Of a DNA stretch of 64,000 bases, positions 36,780-48,509 are shown one piece after another. The stretch is from NCBI RefSeq assembly GCF_036320965.1, contig NC_092225.1:73455935-73519934 (forward strand), read 5' to 3'. Numbering within the stretch: position 1 is the first letter of the stretch; each line of letters starts with the position of its first letter. The translations under genes and the position numbers were made by a program. The notes beneath the pieces were generated by a model. The model had not been told where the DNA came from and searched no databases. It saw only the letters and a program-made list of their open reading frames with translations. The stretch is from Panulirus ornatus. Lineage: Eukaryota; Arthropoda; Malacostraca; Decapoda; Palinuridae.

Positions 36780-36781
<2 letters not shown>
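36621..36781 (-). mobile_element. RTE-type LINE 3' UTR fragment
   Basis: On the minus strand it reads GGCATGTGAAGCGTCTGGGG, then the GTATGTATATTTGCGTGTGT region and the tail CGCTACCTCGCAAACGCGGG plus AGACAGCGACAAAG. It is nearly identical to 51375-51540, so both derive from a recent subfamily. Confidence 0.88.
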
Positions 36782-36810
<29 letters not shown>

Positions 36811-36930
36811 CCAAAAGAAGGAACAGAGAATTGGGCCAGGTGAGGGTATTCCCTCAAAGGCCCAGTCCTCTGTTCTTAACGCTACCTCGCTAATGCGGGA
36901 AATGGCGAATAGTTTGAAAGAAAAAGAAGA
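36782..36930 (+). mobile_element. mini-RTE element, 3' half, opposite orientation
   Basis: Begins with a 28-base T run, then CCAAAAGAAGGAACAGAGAA, GGGTATTCCCTCAAAGGCCC, CCTCTGTTCTTAACGCTACC, TCGCTAATGCGGGAAATGGC and a GAAAGAAAAAGAAG end, followed by TA and TG microsatellites. It forms an inverted pair with 36237-36300. Confidence 0.8.
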
Positions 36931-36965
36931 ATATATATATATATATATATTTGTAGGTGCGTGTA

Positions 36966-37025
<60 letters not shown>

Positions 37026-37040
37026 TGTGCGTGTGTGTAA
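36931..37040. repeat. (TA)n ... (TG)n microsatellite
   Basis: About 10 TA units, a short spacer, then about 40 TG units with a few interruptions. Confidence 0.95.
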
Positions 37041-38258
37041 ATGAATAAAATCAAATATATCATCATGACTCAGGAAACGTAAATGATTTTGAGCTGCTAA
37101 ATTGTCAAGAGAAAACCTCACCAGTTGTGGCGGGTGTCCGGGACCCACCATGACCAATACTTTCCAAAGTAAACATGAATTACTGCCTCCAACTCCCAGC
37201 GTCACAACTTTTTCCCGGGTTTACCGAGATATTGTTGTCAATGTTCGTAAGTCTGTGTGTGTGTGGGGGGATGCTTGCCTCACCGCTGGAGTGAAATGTG
37301 TTTACAGAACTTAAATCACTGGGCATCAGAGAGCCATGGCACCTGTCAGGTGAGGCAGCGAGGGAGTTTTGATTTTTTTTTTTTTGGCACCTAGGGAGTC
37401 TGGCATCAGACATGCCCCAAGACCCATGCATTGTGACAGCCAGACAGCTGGTGTGGCCCAAACGCTCTCCTTTTACCAGGGGAACGTAATGTACCTCAGG
37501 TCCTGGCACCACCGTCCCCTCCCGTCTTTATAGTGTGGCATTCAGGGCGTGGCACCACCGTACGCCCGTCTTAATGTGGCACCGCTGTAGCTGTGGCAGC
37601 CAGGGGTGCGTGGCGCACCGCTGAGCTCTGGTCTTCATCTGTCAGGTCAGCAGCAGTCAGACGTCTGTACTGTCGCACTCGGGAACCATATCAGACGGTG
37701 AGCTGATCGTGTGTGGCTGTCAACAGGGGATGGGGGAATGCCTGGCTCTCTCTCTCTGTGTGGGGGAAGCAGGTGTGTTAGGGTACGTGTTTGATTATGT
37801 AAAGTGAGGTTATACATGTGTATGAGGTGCGGGAGTGTGTGTTTAAGCACATACTCACATGGACTGATGTATTGTGAAGTGATTTCCTCATGAGTGAGGC
37901 AGGTTGAGAGCATACACCGTCAGTATGGCCGCGTCTGCACCAGATTGTCTGCGAGAGTTTTAGAAAAACTCGTTGTCACTCGTGATGTTTGGAGGTGAGG
38001 GTACACACACATACACACACACACGCCTGCTGGTGAGGGGTTGATGGCGGTGGGTGCTGGCAGCTCCCACACCTGCCCAGGGAAGAGCGTCTCATTACTC
38101 ATACTCACACGTGACTCCCAGACACACCTTGGTGCCAGGTGGAGACCTTCTGCAAGTTCTTGGAATCGTTGTGGTGAAGCCATGACCCTCCCTGTCTTAT
38201 AAGGGACATTGAGGTAGATTTTTATATTGATACTTTAGCGACTTCCGCTTAATGTCAC
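37041..38258. other. unassigned sequence
   Basis: No gene recognised in about 1.2 kb; small open frames only. TGGCACC-type words recur loosely at 37330-37620. Confidence 0.4.
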
Positions 38259-38260
38259 TA

Positions 38261-38520
38261 CCTCCCGCGGTGTAGCGGTTAGCGTTCCTGAGCCGTGACG
38301 CATTCACGGGCCCTCCCGCCCAGGATCGAGCGCATAGGTTCGAATTCTAGTTGCGGCCGTTGGTCCACAGTCAACCCAGATGTTCATCCACCCCTAGGGG
38401 TTGGTCAATGAAAATGGGTACCTGGCTCAGGCTAGGGTGTCTATACATGGCGTTAGATGGGATGGCCTTGATTTAAGGCCTTGGTTGCCCTTGCCGTCTC
38501 AGCTCGCATAGAAGTGTTGA
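38261..38520 (+). mobile_element. tRNA-derived SINE
   Basis: A 5' tRNA-like head carries an A-box-like GTGTAGCGGTTAGCG (38270-38284) and a B box GGTTCGAATTC (38338-38348), 60-odd bases apart, the spacing of an internal RNA polymerase III promoter. The body continues GGTCCACAGTCAACCC, ATGGGTACCTGGCTCAGGCT and GGCCTTGATTTAAGGCCTTG, then a 3' region TTGCCCTTGCCGTCTCAGC. It lacks the RTE-type hairpin tail, so it probably depends on a different LINE. No clear target-site duplication was identified. It is unlikely to be a functional tRNA because the acceptor and anticodon stems do not fold by eye. Confidence 0.7.
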
Positions 38521-38945
38521 CACCGTACATTGTGACACACTTATGCCTCGATGACACACAAGGTCATGACACAAACACTGTTGTTGATCATCCATAGGGA
38601 CGCTGAGTTGACACAGTAGAAAATCTCACGCTAGTGACACTTTGTGTTGACGTAAATGATTGTGACGCAACCTACTACGTCATCGCTATGTGACACTACG
38701 AATGGATCATCTCATTATGAGTGTCACAACCATCTGTGTCAACACAAGTGTCAGCACAGATGATATATAACCGTGTCACTGTGTCACAACCAGCTGTGTC
38801 AACACCAAGTGTCAGCACAGATGATATATAACCGTGTCACTGTGTCACAACCAGCTGTGTCAACACCAAGTGTCAGCACAGATGATATATAACCGTGTCA
38901 CTGTGTCACAACCAGCTGTGTCAACACAAAGTAACACCACAGATG
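38521..38945. repeat. 61-bp minisatellite, about 3.5 copies, in a TGACAC/GTGTCA-rich region
   Basis: Units begin TGTGTCACAACCAGCTGTGT and include GTGTCAGCACAGATGATATA. The preceding 38521-38720 is not tandem but also dense in GTGACAC, TTGACAC and GTGTCA words. Confidence 0.9.
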
Positions 38946-39006
38946 GTTCATCACAGTATTGTTGTAATCTTACTGGTCATTAAGTAGTTAAAGACATGAA
39001 TGAATC

Positions 39007-39366
39007 AGTCTCACATAGGGCTCATACCTGTTATCAGTCTTACATAGGGCTCATACCTGTTATCAGTCTTACATAGGGCTCATACCTGTTATCAGTCTTA
39101 CATACATAGGACTCATACCTGTTATCAGTCTTACATAGGGCTCATACCTGTTATCAGTCTTACATACATAGCGCTCATACCTGTTATCAGTCTTACATAG
39201 GGCTCATACCTGTTATCAGTCTTACATACATAGCGCTCATACCTGTTATCAGTCTTACATAGGGCTCATACCTGTTATCAGTCTTACATAGGGCTCATAC
39301 CTGTTATCAGTCTTACATAGGGCTCATACCTGTTATCAGTCTTACATAGGGCTCATACTTGTTATC
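39007..39366. repeat. 29-bp minisatellite, about 12 copies (CAGTCTTACATAGGGCTCAT)
   Basis: Units CAGTCTTACATAGGGCTCAT followed by ACCTGTTAT. Three copies carry a 4-base CATA insertion, and two of these share the GCGCTC variant, showing duplication of a marked unit. Diverged copies continue to about 39480. Confidence 0.96.
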
Positions 39367-39484
39367 TGTCGTAGGCCTCAGACCTCTTATCTGCCAACAG
39401 GGTCAAACCTGTCACCTGCCAGAGGGCTCAGACCTTATCTTGCTAAAGGGACCAAACCTGTTATCTACCATAGGAGTCAACCAG

Positions 39485-39745
39485 ACCTGTGTATGATGCC
39501 GTATGCTGTACTGTTTCCAATAACAAATTCACTAATGAGAAATATACCCGCGGTAATGAATATGTGATGATAAACAGAATGTATTTAGGTTGTATTTGCA
39601 TTCAGCGGGAACTTATCATTTGTTTTGACAGCCGAAACAAAGATGACGGGGGAAACATGCCAGAGTTCGATAATCATAACATGTTTTTCACCCCATATTG
39701 TTTTGTTCCGCTTGTGTTGACGCTCTGGCCCAGGGAGCGGGACCT
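39485..39745. other. short unassigned open frame
   Basis: An 86-codon frame (39489-39749, +) has no recognised domain. Confidence 0.25.
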
Positions 39746-40108
39746 GTAGCCTTCTACATCATCCTTGGTGGGGGCTGTAGCCGTCTACATAACCCAGGTT
39801 GGAGGCTGTAGCATTTCTAAATGACTCAGGGTCGGGCTGTAGCATTTTACATGACCCAGGAATGGGGTTCTATCCTTCTACATGACCCAGGGTGGGGCTT
39901 TCACCTTCCACATCATCCTTGGGAAGGGATGTAGCCTTCTACATAAACCTACGGTGGGGCTGTAGCCTTCTACATCATCCTTGGTGAGGGATGTATCCTT
40001 CTACATGACCCAGGATGTGCTGTACCCTCTACATGACCCAGGATGGGGACCATAGCCTTCTACATGACCCAGGCAGGGGGCTACATCCTTCTTCGTGACC
40101 CCTGGCGT
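39746..40108. repeat. degenerate about 31-bp minisatellite, about 12 copies (GGGCTGTAGCCTTCTACATG)
   Basis: Core GGGCTGTAGCCTTCTACATG followed by ACCCAGGNTG; spacing varies from 28 to 33 bases. Confidence 0.9.
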
Positions 40109-40186
40109 CCTCACGTACCCTACCTGCGCTAGGCAGGGGACGGATGCCTGGTCGTTCGTACAGTCATCCATCACGATCTTCATCTA

Positions 40187-40798
40187 GTGTCCGGTGATCT
40201 GGTCCTCCTCCGTGCCTCTCCGTCGTGTCATGTTGCCAGGGTGTGGCCCTCCCTCTGGTTCCAGTCCTCCTGCAGACACTGCTGGCCTACAGACGAGGGC
40301 CTGACACTCTCACAGTATCGGCTCCGGCCATGTCTTAGGCTGGTCCCGCCGCCTTCTTTCAGTCATGCCGTTAGCTTTCGTCTCAAACCCAGTCGTCCTG
40401 TGACGTTTTTAGTGAATGTTTCCTTATCTGTGACTGCAGCAATCCTTGCCACCGCTCTCGCTTCGATGTGTTATTGTCACATAAAGGGCCTGTTGCTCGC
40501 CGCGTCCGCCTCGAACCTCCTAAAATTGGTGCCAGCTGCCTCAAGACTTCTCTTAACACCTGCACTTCTGGGCTTCGCTACACTTCCGGTAGATTTGCAC
40601 TTTTGTTATACGTTTGTCTTCCTGCCACTGTCCCTTCGTGCCATCCACGTACTGAGGTCCTGTGTGCAGGAGACTTGCCCGTGCACCTCAGGTTGGCTTA
40701 ATTCCTTCCGCATTGAGAATATGAACAAAATGCAGACCTTCTGTTCTCCATCCAGCGGCCTGGTGCACTTCATCAGGCGTATTTGTCATATTTCATGA
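40187..40798 (+). CDS. unrecognised 203-codon open frame in non-repetitive DNA (doubtful gene)
   Basis: This is the longest open frame outside repeats and known elements, apart from the kinase. I do not recognise it. The middle (about residues 78-150) is hydrophobic (FLVNVSLSVTAAILATALAS and ALLGFATLPVDLHFCYTFVF) and could form two membrane segments. There is no signal peptide, no motif, and shorter frames overlap in other phases. It may be a chance frame in GC-balanced DNA or an antisense retroelement remnant. Confidence 0.15.
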   Translation: MSGDLVLLRASPSCHVARVWPSLWFQSSCRHCWPTDEGLTLSQYRLRPCLRLVPPPSFSHAVSFRLKPSRPVTFLVNVSLSVTAAILATALASMCYCHIKGLLLAASASNLLKLVPAASRLLLTPALLGFATLPVDLHFCYTFVFLPLSLRAIHVLRSCVQETCPCTSGWLNSFRIENMNKMQTFCSPSSGLVHFIRRICHIS

Positions 40799-40849
40799 TC
40801 GTCCTGCTTCCTCATGTTGATTGCATCATGGCTGTCGATTACTGCTGAA

Positions 40850-41329
<480 letters not shown>

Positions 41330-41371
<42 letters not shown>
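41330..41371. repeat. (CA)n microsatellite
   Basis: About 20 CA units. Confidence 0.96.
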
Positions 41372-41375
<4 letters not shown>

Positions 41376-41955
41376 TATATTGGAGAGGGAGTCATGATGT
41401 ATACATACCCGTTCTGGGAGATCCTGTGAAATTTACGATAGTGTTGTAGGAACGTGGGTACCTTCAGCTGCTGGTACAGAGGCAAGGTTAGAAAAGAGAA
41501 GATGTGGTTCAGTAAAAGATGTCAAGGAAAAAAAAAGGGGGGGGAGCTTCTGGTTGTATGAGATACAGCCAGTGTTAGAGCCAGACTGCGTTTGAAAGGT
41601 ATAACAGAGCGAGGCATGAGCATAGCTGCTGAAACAGGAGGGACGGAGGTATGTTGAAAATTATATTGTAGACAGGGCAGGAGGTAATGCAAAGCTTTTC
41701 CGTATATATACATCAGGAGAAAATTGTCAGTTTAAAGAGAAGCTCATCACACTAAGGGATTGAGAGGAAAGAGTCGTAGTTGATGATGTAAAGATGTTCC
41801 AGGAGTTGAATAACTGACAAGCTCAGAAGTGTTTTATGATGTCGAAGGACAATACAACTTCAAAACCAGTGAGATAAGATGGGGAGGAGAGCTTGGACAG
41901 CGTCCTAGATTAGGCATGAACAAGTTACTAAAGCGCTTGACTCACAGAATGTTCA
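41372..41955. other. unassigned sequence upstream of a LINE relic
   Basis: No clear motif. It may contain the eroded 5' part of the plus-strand LINE that becomes recognisable at about 41960. Confidence 0.35.
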
Positions 41956-41959
41956 TTGT

Positions 41960-43480
41960 GCTGATGAAGTTTCTGCACATGTGCTGACGACGTGTACAGA
42001 CAGACACACCTGACACACCACACCTGAAGTGTTCACCATATCGTTTGAGGATGGTATAGTACCCGGGGAGTGGAGGACGTCAGAAGTACCTCGTATTAAG
42101 AAGGGTCGCCCCGGATGTAGCAGACCAGACCAGCCTCTCTGACGAGTGTGGTCTGTGAAACACAAGAAAAGATGATAATCAGAGAAGAATGAAGGTAATC
42201 AGGTTATACGCAACGAACCTGCTGGACTTCTGGGAGACAGTGATCTCATTTATAGACAAAAGAGCGGGATGGTTGCCTTGTTTACAGCTGGACTTCCATA
42301 TAGTATTTGACACTACCACAAAAACTGACCATTATGATTACCTCCTCCTCTCCTTGAACAGCGAAGCTATAGAATGCTCCTCGTTCTCGCATCATCTTCC
42401 TCACTTCATTCAGCGTCTCCGCCTTTAAGAGTCAGGTGTACGAGCACTTGAGGAGCTCTGATGTATATTTAGTTTCACCTTTTTTTTTTTCTTTTCTTCC
42501 GAGAGGGCCATGATTGGGACATGCATGCCCGTGCCATGTCGGTCACTACAGAAGAAGGAGAAGGTTCATAAAGAAGACAGGAATAAGGGAAGGACTCCGT
42601 CGATGCATAGAATCTAATTATCTTAGTTGAAGGGACCAAAGGCCACATGTCAGTGGAATTATCTCCTCAGTGGGTTGAGGTTGCCATTGATGCGCCACTG
42701 TTTTTCCTTCTTTATCTATTTAAATGACTTATCTGAAGGACTGGACTCATACCTTGATATGGTTGATGCCAGAGTCACGAGGGAAGTATGAGGACTGCGT
42801 CATCTTACAAGGTGACCCACACGAACTCCAAAGTTGGTCTGATGCAGGATTGAAGAAATCTAACCCGAGGAAATGCAAAGCAACGTGCATGGGACACGGT
42901 TTAACAAGGCTTTGGTACGAGTATTTGCCAGCAGGATATAATCTGCCGGATTTGTGTGAGAGAAATTCATGGGACTCGACATTTTGATAACTTTCTTTCG
43001 CAACACCTCCAGGCTTCTGGAACTCTCAACCCTCTCATGTCTTTCCCAATAACTATAACCTGGCACTACTTAAAAAGTGAGGTTTTTACACTTCCTCAAA
43101 AACTCGTAAATACTTTACCTTGGCTCTTCATTTTTGCTTTCATTAACCTCTCAATATTTCAATTAAGGTTCGGCCTTGATGTGGACTTTGGCCCGTGGCT
43201 GGAGCCTCATTTATGAGAATGACTTTCAAGTACATGACTGAGGAAATGTTCAGTATAATGTTTCCATCGTATATGAGACCCATACCACAATATGCCTCAC
43301 AGGTGTGGTCAACACTCGAGTGTAGCAGCAAAAAGAACTAATAAAGAAGGTCCAGAGGAGGGCGACAAGGATGGTACCAGGATTAAGAGAGCCGAGTTAC
43401 AGCAAGAGGGTTGGTCGTAACCTTATCTACCATGAGCGAGAGAAAAGTAAATGGTGACTTGATCACTTGTGTTTTTTAAA
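41960..43480 (+). mobile_element. CR1/L2-type LINE, reverse transcriptase relic
   Basis: Plus-strand blocks in RT order: FEDGIVPGEWRTSEVPRIKKG (42045-42105), RPASLTSVVCETQEKMI (42125-42175), LLDFWETVISFIDKRAG and CLQLDFHIVFDTTTK (42218-42320; motif A, usual KAFDKV changed), FFIYLNDLSEGLDSYLDMV (42705-42765), CVILQGDPHELQSWSDAG and NPRKCKATCMG (42798-42895), then the C-terminal QRRATRMVPGL-like block near 43350-43380. Motif B and the catalytic YADD are missing or unreadable, with frameshifts throughout. The same family occurs at 1-590, 48510-49140 and 58165-58985. Confidence 0.8.
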
Positions 43481-43484
43481 CCCG

Positions 43485-45875
43485 TTTGATGACGTCATCG
43501 TGAATTTTGTTTTTTGATAATTGAAATAATCATGGAAAATATATGATAATGCTCTCAGTTACCGATACTTACCCAGTAAATACGATGCAAAGGATCAGAT
43601 GATACTTTAGAATCGACTTCATTTAACATCTTAATTAAAAGTTAAGATATTAAAGATAGAGCAGTTAGACTTCATAACACGAAATTAAAGAGAAAATATA
43701 GAATATGTGAAGAAGTACTTTCTTAATATATGGTTAGTGAATGAAATGAGTAAACTAGATGATGAAACTGAGAATGCTGTCAGCAGAGAAATATATAATT
43801 TGTATTTACGTAGTTTGTATTATTGTATAAGGAGTTGAGAAGATGGGGGTCCCATGAGTGTACAACTCTTTCCCTGTACACTGCACATGTTGGTCCTAAG
43901 ACATATATACTCAGTCATACTAACGCTTGCACACTCATACACGAATGCACCATCTGGAACCTAATAAAATGTATATAGAATGAGAGGTGTACTCAAGTTG
44001 TCGGAAAATGCCAAGTTTACCCTGAAAGAATCTCATTTTCGCATGAAAAATGTGGAATATTCGTTTTCTCTCGAGTTTCGGGCAGCTTGCTGGCATATGG
44101 AAAATATATTTCACGGAAATGTTCTCACCTTTTATGACTGGGTATTCTGCCATTACCAGGCAGAGGAGTTTTATGTATACTTAAAAGTCACAACTTCTCA
44201 GAATGCAGACGTTAATGGAACTTCACATATTTCTACAACCCCGGACTTGGAGTGTCATTATGGAGACCTATTGTTGCTGTAGTAATTCGGCAGCCTTTGC
44301 CAAGTGCAATACTCACTCGGGCAATGTTGTGCGAATTTCGTAAGATGGGGAAGAAAATAGATGTGACGACAGGGAAGAGGCAGTCAAACGTGCGAATGTT
44401 CGAGGCACGGGTGGGCAGTAACGCAGGCCACCCGTAATAATACCAAATTAAATATAATTTTAGAAGTCTCTTGTGACGTCAGTACTGGTAGAATGATGGT
44501 TTATATTTAACCTGTGTTTAGCGGGCGTGCGTCCTGGGGTTGTTTATGGTGTTAACATACCGTTGTCGTCATCATCCTGATCACGGCGGTAATGGTATTG
44601 TTGTATTGGCCGTCAGGGCGATGTATGGCAACAGTGTGGGTGCTGACGTGCAGCGCAGGCAGGGGTCTGGTCTGGCTCCTTCGTGGATGACTGCAGCGCA
44701 CGGTAAAAACATCATTGGATTTGATTCCTCTGCAACGTTCTTCACTACAGAGAATGGTCCAGGATGATTTACAGTGGAATATACAGTGCAGGCAAGATGT
44801 TTTATTGTCATTATAGTGTATTTACTGCAGTCCTTGTGGAAGGATCAGCGTACATTAGGGTAACAAGAATGAGTCGGAGAATTCCTGGTTACTAGACTTT
44901 GATTAAAAATTAAGAGTTTGGCCAGACTTGCACTACTGGAGACCTGTCATTAACCGGAGTTAGTGGTGTTGTCTTGATCATTAACTGGTGGATAGTTAAA
45001 GAGGCTACTGGTATTGAGGCAGTGTAGAGGTGTGTAGTAGCTGTGGTGTAAGGATATGATAACACTAATAATAATTTCACTGGCAGTGGATGCATGTTTC
45101 CTACAGTGAGATAGATGTCCAGATAGACTGTGGGACCGAGAATGTATGCAGGAGAATCTTGTGGGTCGAGGTGCCTGATGTGTGGCGCATCTGTTACGGT
45201 AATATCATAAGCCTTGGTACACGGAGTTATATTGTAACTCTTGTATTAAGATTGTGGTACACAATTTTCCATGGTTAGCTTAGAGTTCATCTGTCACGCT
45301 GTTTAATCTCATGAGCCCATGGAAGAGCAGGAGAGATCTGTAAATTTGATTCATTGTCAAGAAGTATAGGGATATGTAAGGGTCTGCTGTTGGTGGAATA
45401 TAGGGTGAGTGTGAGCGAGGGAAGTGGTCCGCCCTCTGCTGGTAAGTCACGTCACCCGCTTGTGGATCAGAACAACAGCATAACTAAGGCCTTGTCGCCC
45501 CTGCCTCACCTGCTGATGTACTCACACATGGAGGCGCCAGTTACTGCTATACACGGCATCTCGAAAACTCCAGGACTGCTGGGTATGAGTAGCCTAGTTC
45601 GTGTGGCATGGATGGTAAACGTTGGTTGACCTGTACGTAATGAGCGAAGTCTGCCTGTGTGTCCAGACTTCTGAGACTGGAGGGACTCGCCTGGTGGATC
45701 AGGGTTTAGACGCGAGCCACCTTTCCTACCCTGTCCTTCACTGTCCTTATACTATCATTCATTGTCTTACACTCTCCTTCACTGTCATGTACGTTTTGTT
45801 TTTATTTTTCTATTTTTTTCCAGGCAATCAAAACTGTGACCTCTGCATGTGGAGCCTGCTTCAGTGACACATGCA
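43485..45875. other. unassigned AT-rich sequence
   Basis: About 2.4 kb in which I see no gene, RNA or repeat. Open frames of up to 100 codons (for example 43980-44282) have no recognised domains. Confidence 0.45.
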
Positions 45876-45879
45876 TGTG

Positions 45880-46365
45880 GAGTCCGAGACTACAGTCATA
45901 ACTGTAGACAGTCTGAGACTACAGTCATAACTGTAGACAGTCTGAGACTACAACCATAACTGTAGACAGTCTGAGACTACAGTCATAACTGTAGACAGTC
46001 TGGGACTACAGTCATAACTGTAGACAGTCTGAGACTACAGCCATGACTGTAGACAGTCTGAGACTACAGTCATAACTGTAGACAGTCTGAGACTACAGTC
46101 ATAACTGTAGACAGTCTGAGGCTACAGTCATAACTAGACAGTCTGAGACTACAGTCATAACTGTAGACAGTCTGAGGCTACAGTCATAACTAGACAGTCT
46201 GAGGCTACAGTCATAACTAGACAGTCTGAGACTACAGCCATAACTGTAGACAGTCAGACTACAGCCATGACTGTAGACAGTCTGAGACTACAACCATAAC
46301 TGCAGACAGTCTAAGACTACAGTCATAACTGTAGACAGACTACAGTCATAACTGTAGACAGTCGG
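45880..46365. repeat. 29-bp minisatellite, about 17 copies (CAGTCATAACTGTAGACAGT)
   Basis: Units CAGTCATAACTGTAGACAGT followed by CTGAGACTA. Several copies share the 3-base deletion that turns AACTGTAGACAG into AACTAGACAG, often with GAGGCTA, indicating spread of a linked variant. Each full unit has the inverted repeat ACTGT-AG-ACAGT. Confidence 0.96.
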
Positions 46366-46905
46366 TTAACAGAATGCGCCAGAGTTGTTGACTGGCCGTG
46401 TGATTACCAGCAAGGTCATTAGACCAAGCCTTGTACCACCACAGGCATGAGAGGTGGACACATTTGCACAAGCGACACTCACTGGCCACCTGTGGAGGAC
46501 AGACGAGAGGATGCCAGCTGTCATGCCTGTCATTAGTATCAACTTCCCAGTTGTCATCATCTGGCCCGTCACTCGCCTGTCTGGCCTCCGGTCGCGGAGT
46601 GGCCACCTGTTATTGCTCACTATACATCCATATCAACATGTGGATGACGGTGGTTGATCAACCACATCGTCATTATGGTTGACAATACCTCCCAGCCGCT
46701 TCATGAGTGTGTTGTAAGCTGCCAGAAGAAAATTAAAAGGTTGGGAAGCGCGCCGGATGCTCTCAGGAGCAGAATATGAAAAATTGAGAAAAAGTCCATC
46801 TTGTGGGAGTCACGTCTTGCTGAGGGAGGAACTCTGCCAGACTGCACCAGAAGTTTATCTAGCAAGAACCAGGCCGGTCGTAAGTGGAGGAATTTTTGTG
46901 GAGGA
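46366..46905. other. unassigned sequence
   Basis: No feature recognised on either strand. Confidence 0.4.
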
Positions 46906-46909
46906 GTCG

Positions 46910-47340
46910 TTGGTTGGTGGAGGGATGCGCGGTCCTTGGTTGATGGTTGAGGGATACGTGGCGGTTGATTGATGTCTGAAGGATGTGTGGTGGTTGGTTG
47001 ATGGCTGAGGGATGCGTGGTGGTTGGTTGATGGCTGAGGAATGCGTGGTGGTTGATTGATGGCTGAAAGATGTGTGGTGATTGGTTGATGGGTGAGGGAT
47101 GCGTGGTGGTTGGTTGATGGCTGAAGGATGTGTGGTGATTGGTTGATGGCTGAGGAATGCGTGGTGGTTGATTGATGGCTGAAAGATGTGTGGTGATTGG
47201 TTGATGGCTGAGGGATGCGTGGTGGTTGGTTGATGGCTGAGGGATGCGTGGTGGTTGGTTGATGGCTGAGGGATGCGTGGTGGTTGGTTGATGGCTGAGG
47301 GATATGTGGTGGTGCTGGTGGTGGTTGGTTGACGGACACA
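46910..47340. repeat. 29-bp minisatellite, about 14 copies (GGTTGATGGCTGAGGGATGC)
   Basis: Units GGTTGATGGCTGAGGGATGC followed by GTGGTGGTT. All three minus frames are open across it, producing long but meaningless frames. A two-unit block (with GAAAGATGTGTGG) recurs at about 47045 and 47160. Confidence 0.96.
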
Positions 47341-47464
47341 TGAGATTTCATATGTGTTTCCATCGTCTCGGGGCCACATGTGGAAGGGACTGGATCTGTG
47401 TGTTGCACCGGAGGTGAGGCAGGAGGTCCCAGCGGCCAGAGATGGGCCGTCGGAGGTGCTGTCG

Positions 47465-47710
47465 AGGCGACCCCCCCCCCCCTGGAGCAGGTGAAGGATA
47501 GTTGGTCCTCCACCATGAGAAAGGAACGGGAGAGATGGATAAGGGGGTCACTGTAGCAGTCCACCTTCCTGCTCTCCAGTCCCCCCAGCCTGTCTTCAGT
47601 CCCCCCCTACCTGCTTCCAGTACCCCTTGTCTACTTTCAGTTCCCCTGTCTGTCGTTGGACCCCCTGCCTGCCTCTAGTACCCCTGCCTACCTCCAGTCG
47701 TCTCTCCTGT
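47465..47710. repeat. C run and about 25-bp degenerate repeat (CAGTCCCCCC...CTGTCTT)
   Basis: A run of about 13 C near 47470 is followed at 47570-47705 by about five loose copies of a TTCAGTCCCCCC-CTGCCT segment. Confidence 0.7.
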
Positions 47711-48100
47711 CCTTAGCCCTCTTCCATTTTGTCCCTCCTCTTCCTCCGCCTCCATCTCCTTGATTTTAAGCCCGTTTGGGTGGGCCAACATGGTACGTAT
47801 TTGCAAGGTTAAAAGACGGGTTAATACGAGGGTAAAACTCTCTCTCCGTAACACACAAATAGTAATTATAAGGAACCAGTTATTGTCGTGGGCGAGAGCC
47901 TTCACGAAGCGAGTTGGCCGAGTCGATGGTGACCCTCCTGCAGGCGCTGGTGTCTGTTATGGTCCAGCCAACCCCGGGAGTACAGTATGGGGGGGAGATG
48001 TCTTATCTCAACAGTGTGATTAGAACATATCCTCCTGACCTATGACTCACTCAAGCTCCCCAGTCGTTACACTGAGAGTAACGGAACATATATACTTTAC
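47711..48100. other. unassigned sequence
   Basis: Nothing recognised. Confidence 0.4.
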
Positions 48101-48104
48101 TGAG

Positions 48105-48300
48105 CATGTAGTCTCTCCCTGGTACTGAAGAATAACTTCCTCCCTCACTGTATTCCCACCCTGGGACTCGAGAATAACTTCCTCCCTCAGTGTATTCCCA
48201 CCCTGGGACTCGAGAGTAACTTGCTCCCTCAGTGTATGATCTCCCTGACTCCGGATAATAACTTGCTCCCACAAGTGTATTCCCTCCCTGACAATGAAGT
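48105..48300. repeat. about 43-bp minisatellite, about 4-5 copies
   Basis: Units contain CCCTGGGACTCGAGAATAAC, TTCCTCCCTCAGTGTATTCC; the two central copies are nearly identical and the outer ones diverged. Confidence 0.85.
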
Positions 48301-48509
48301 ACGACCTGCTGTGTATGTGCATTCCTCCCTATGTGGTACATCGACTGTTCTCTGTGAATGTAAATATGTCACATATGAAGGTACTCTGGAATCATAGCAC
48401 TGAAATATAACTGACGACTATTCTCGTAAAATTGTCGACAATATCCTTTGATGGACCATCCCTGCTGGTTTTCTGAAATGACACAGCTATCTTGAATTTT
48501 TTTTTTTTT

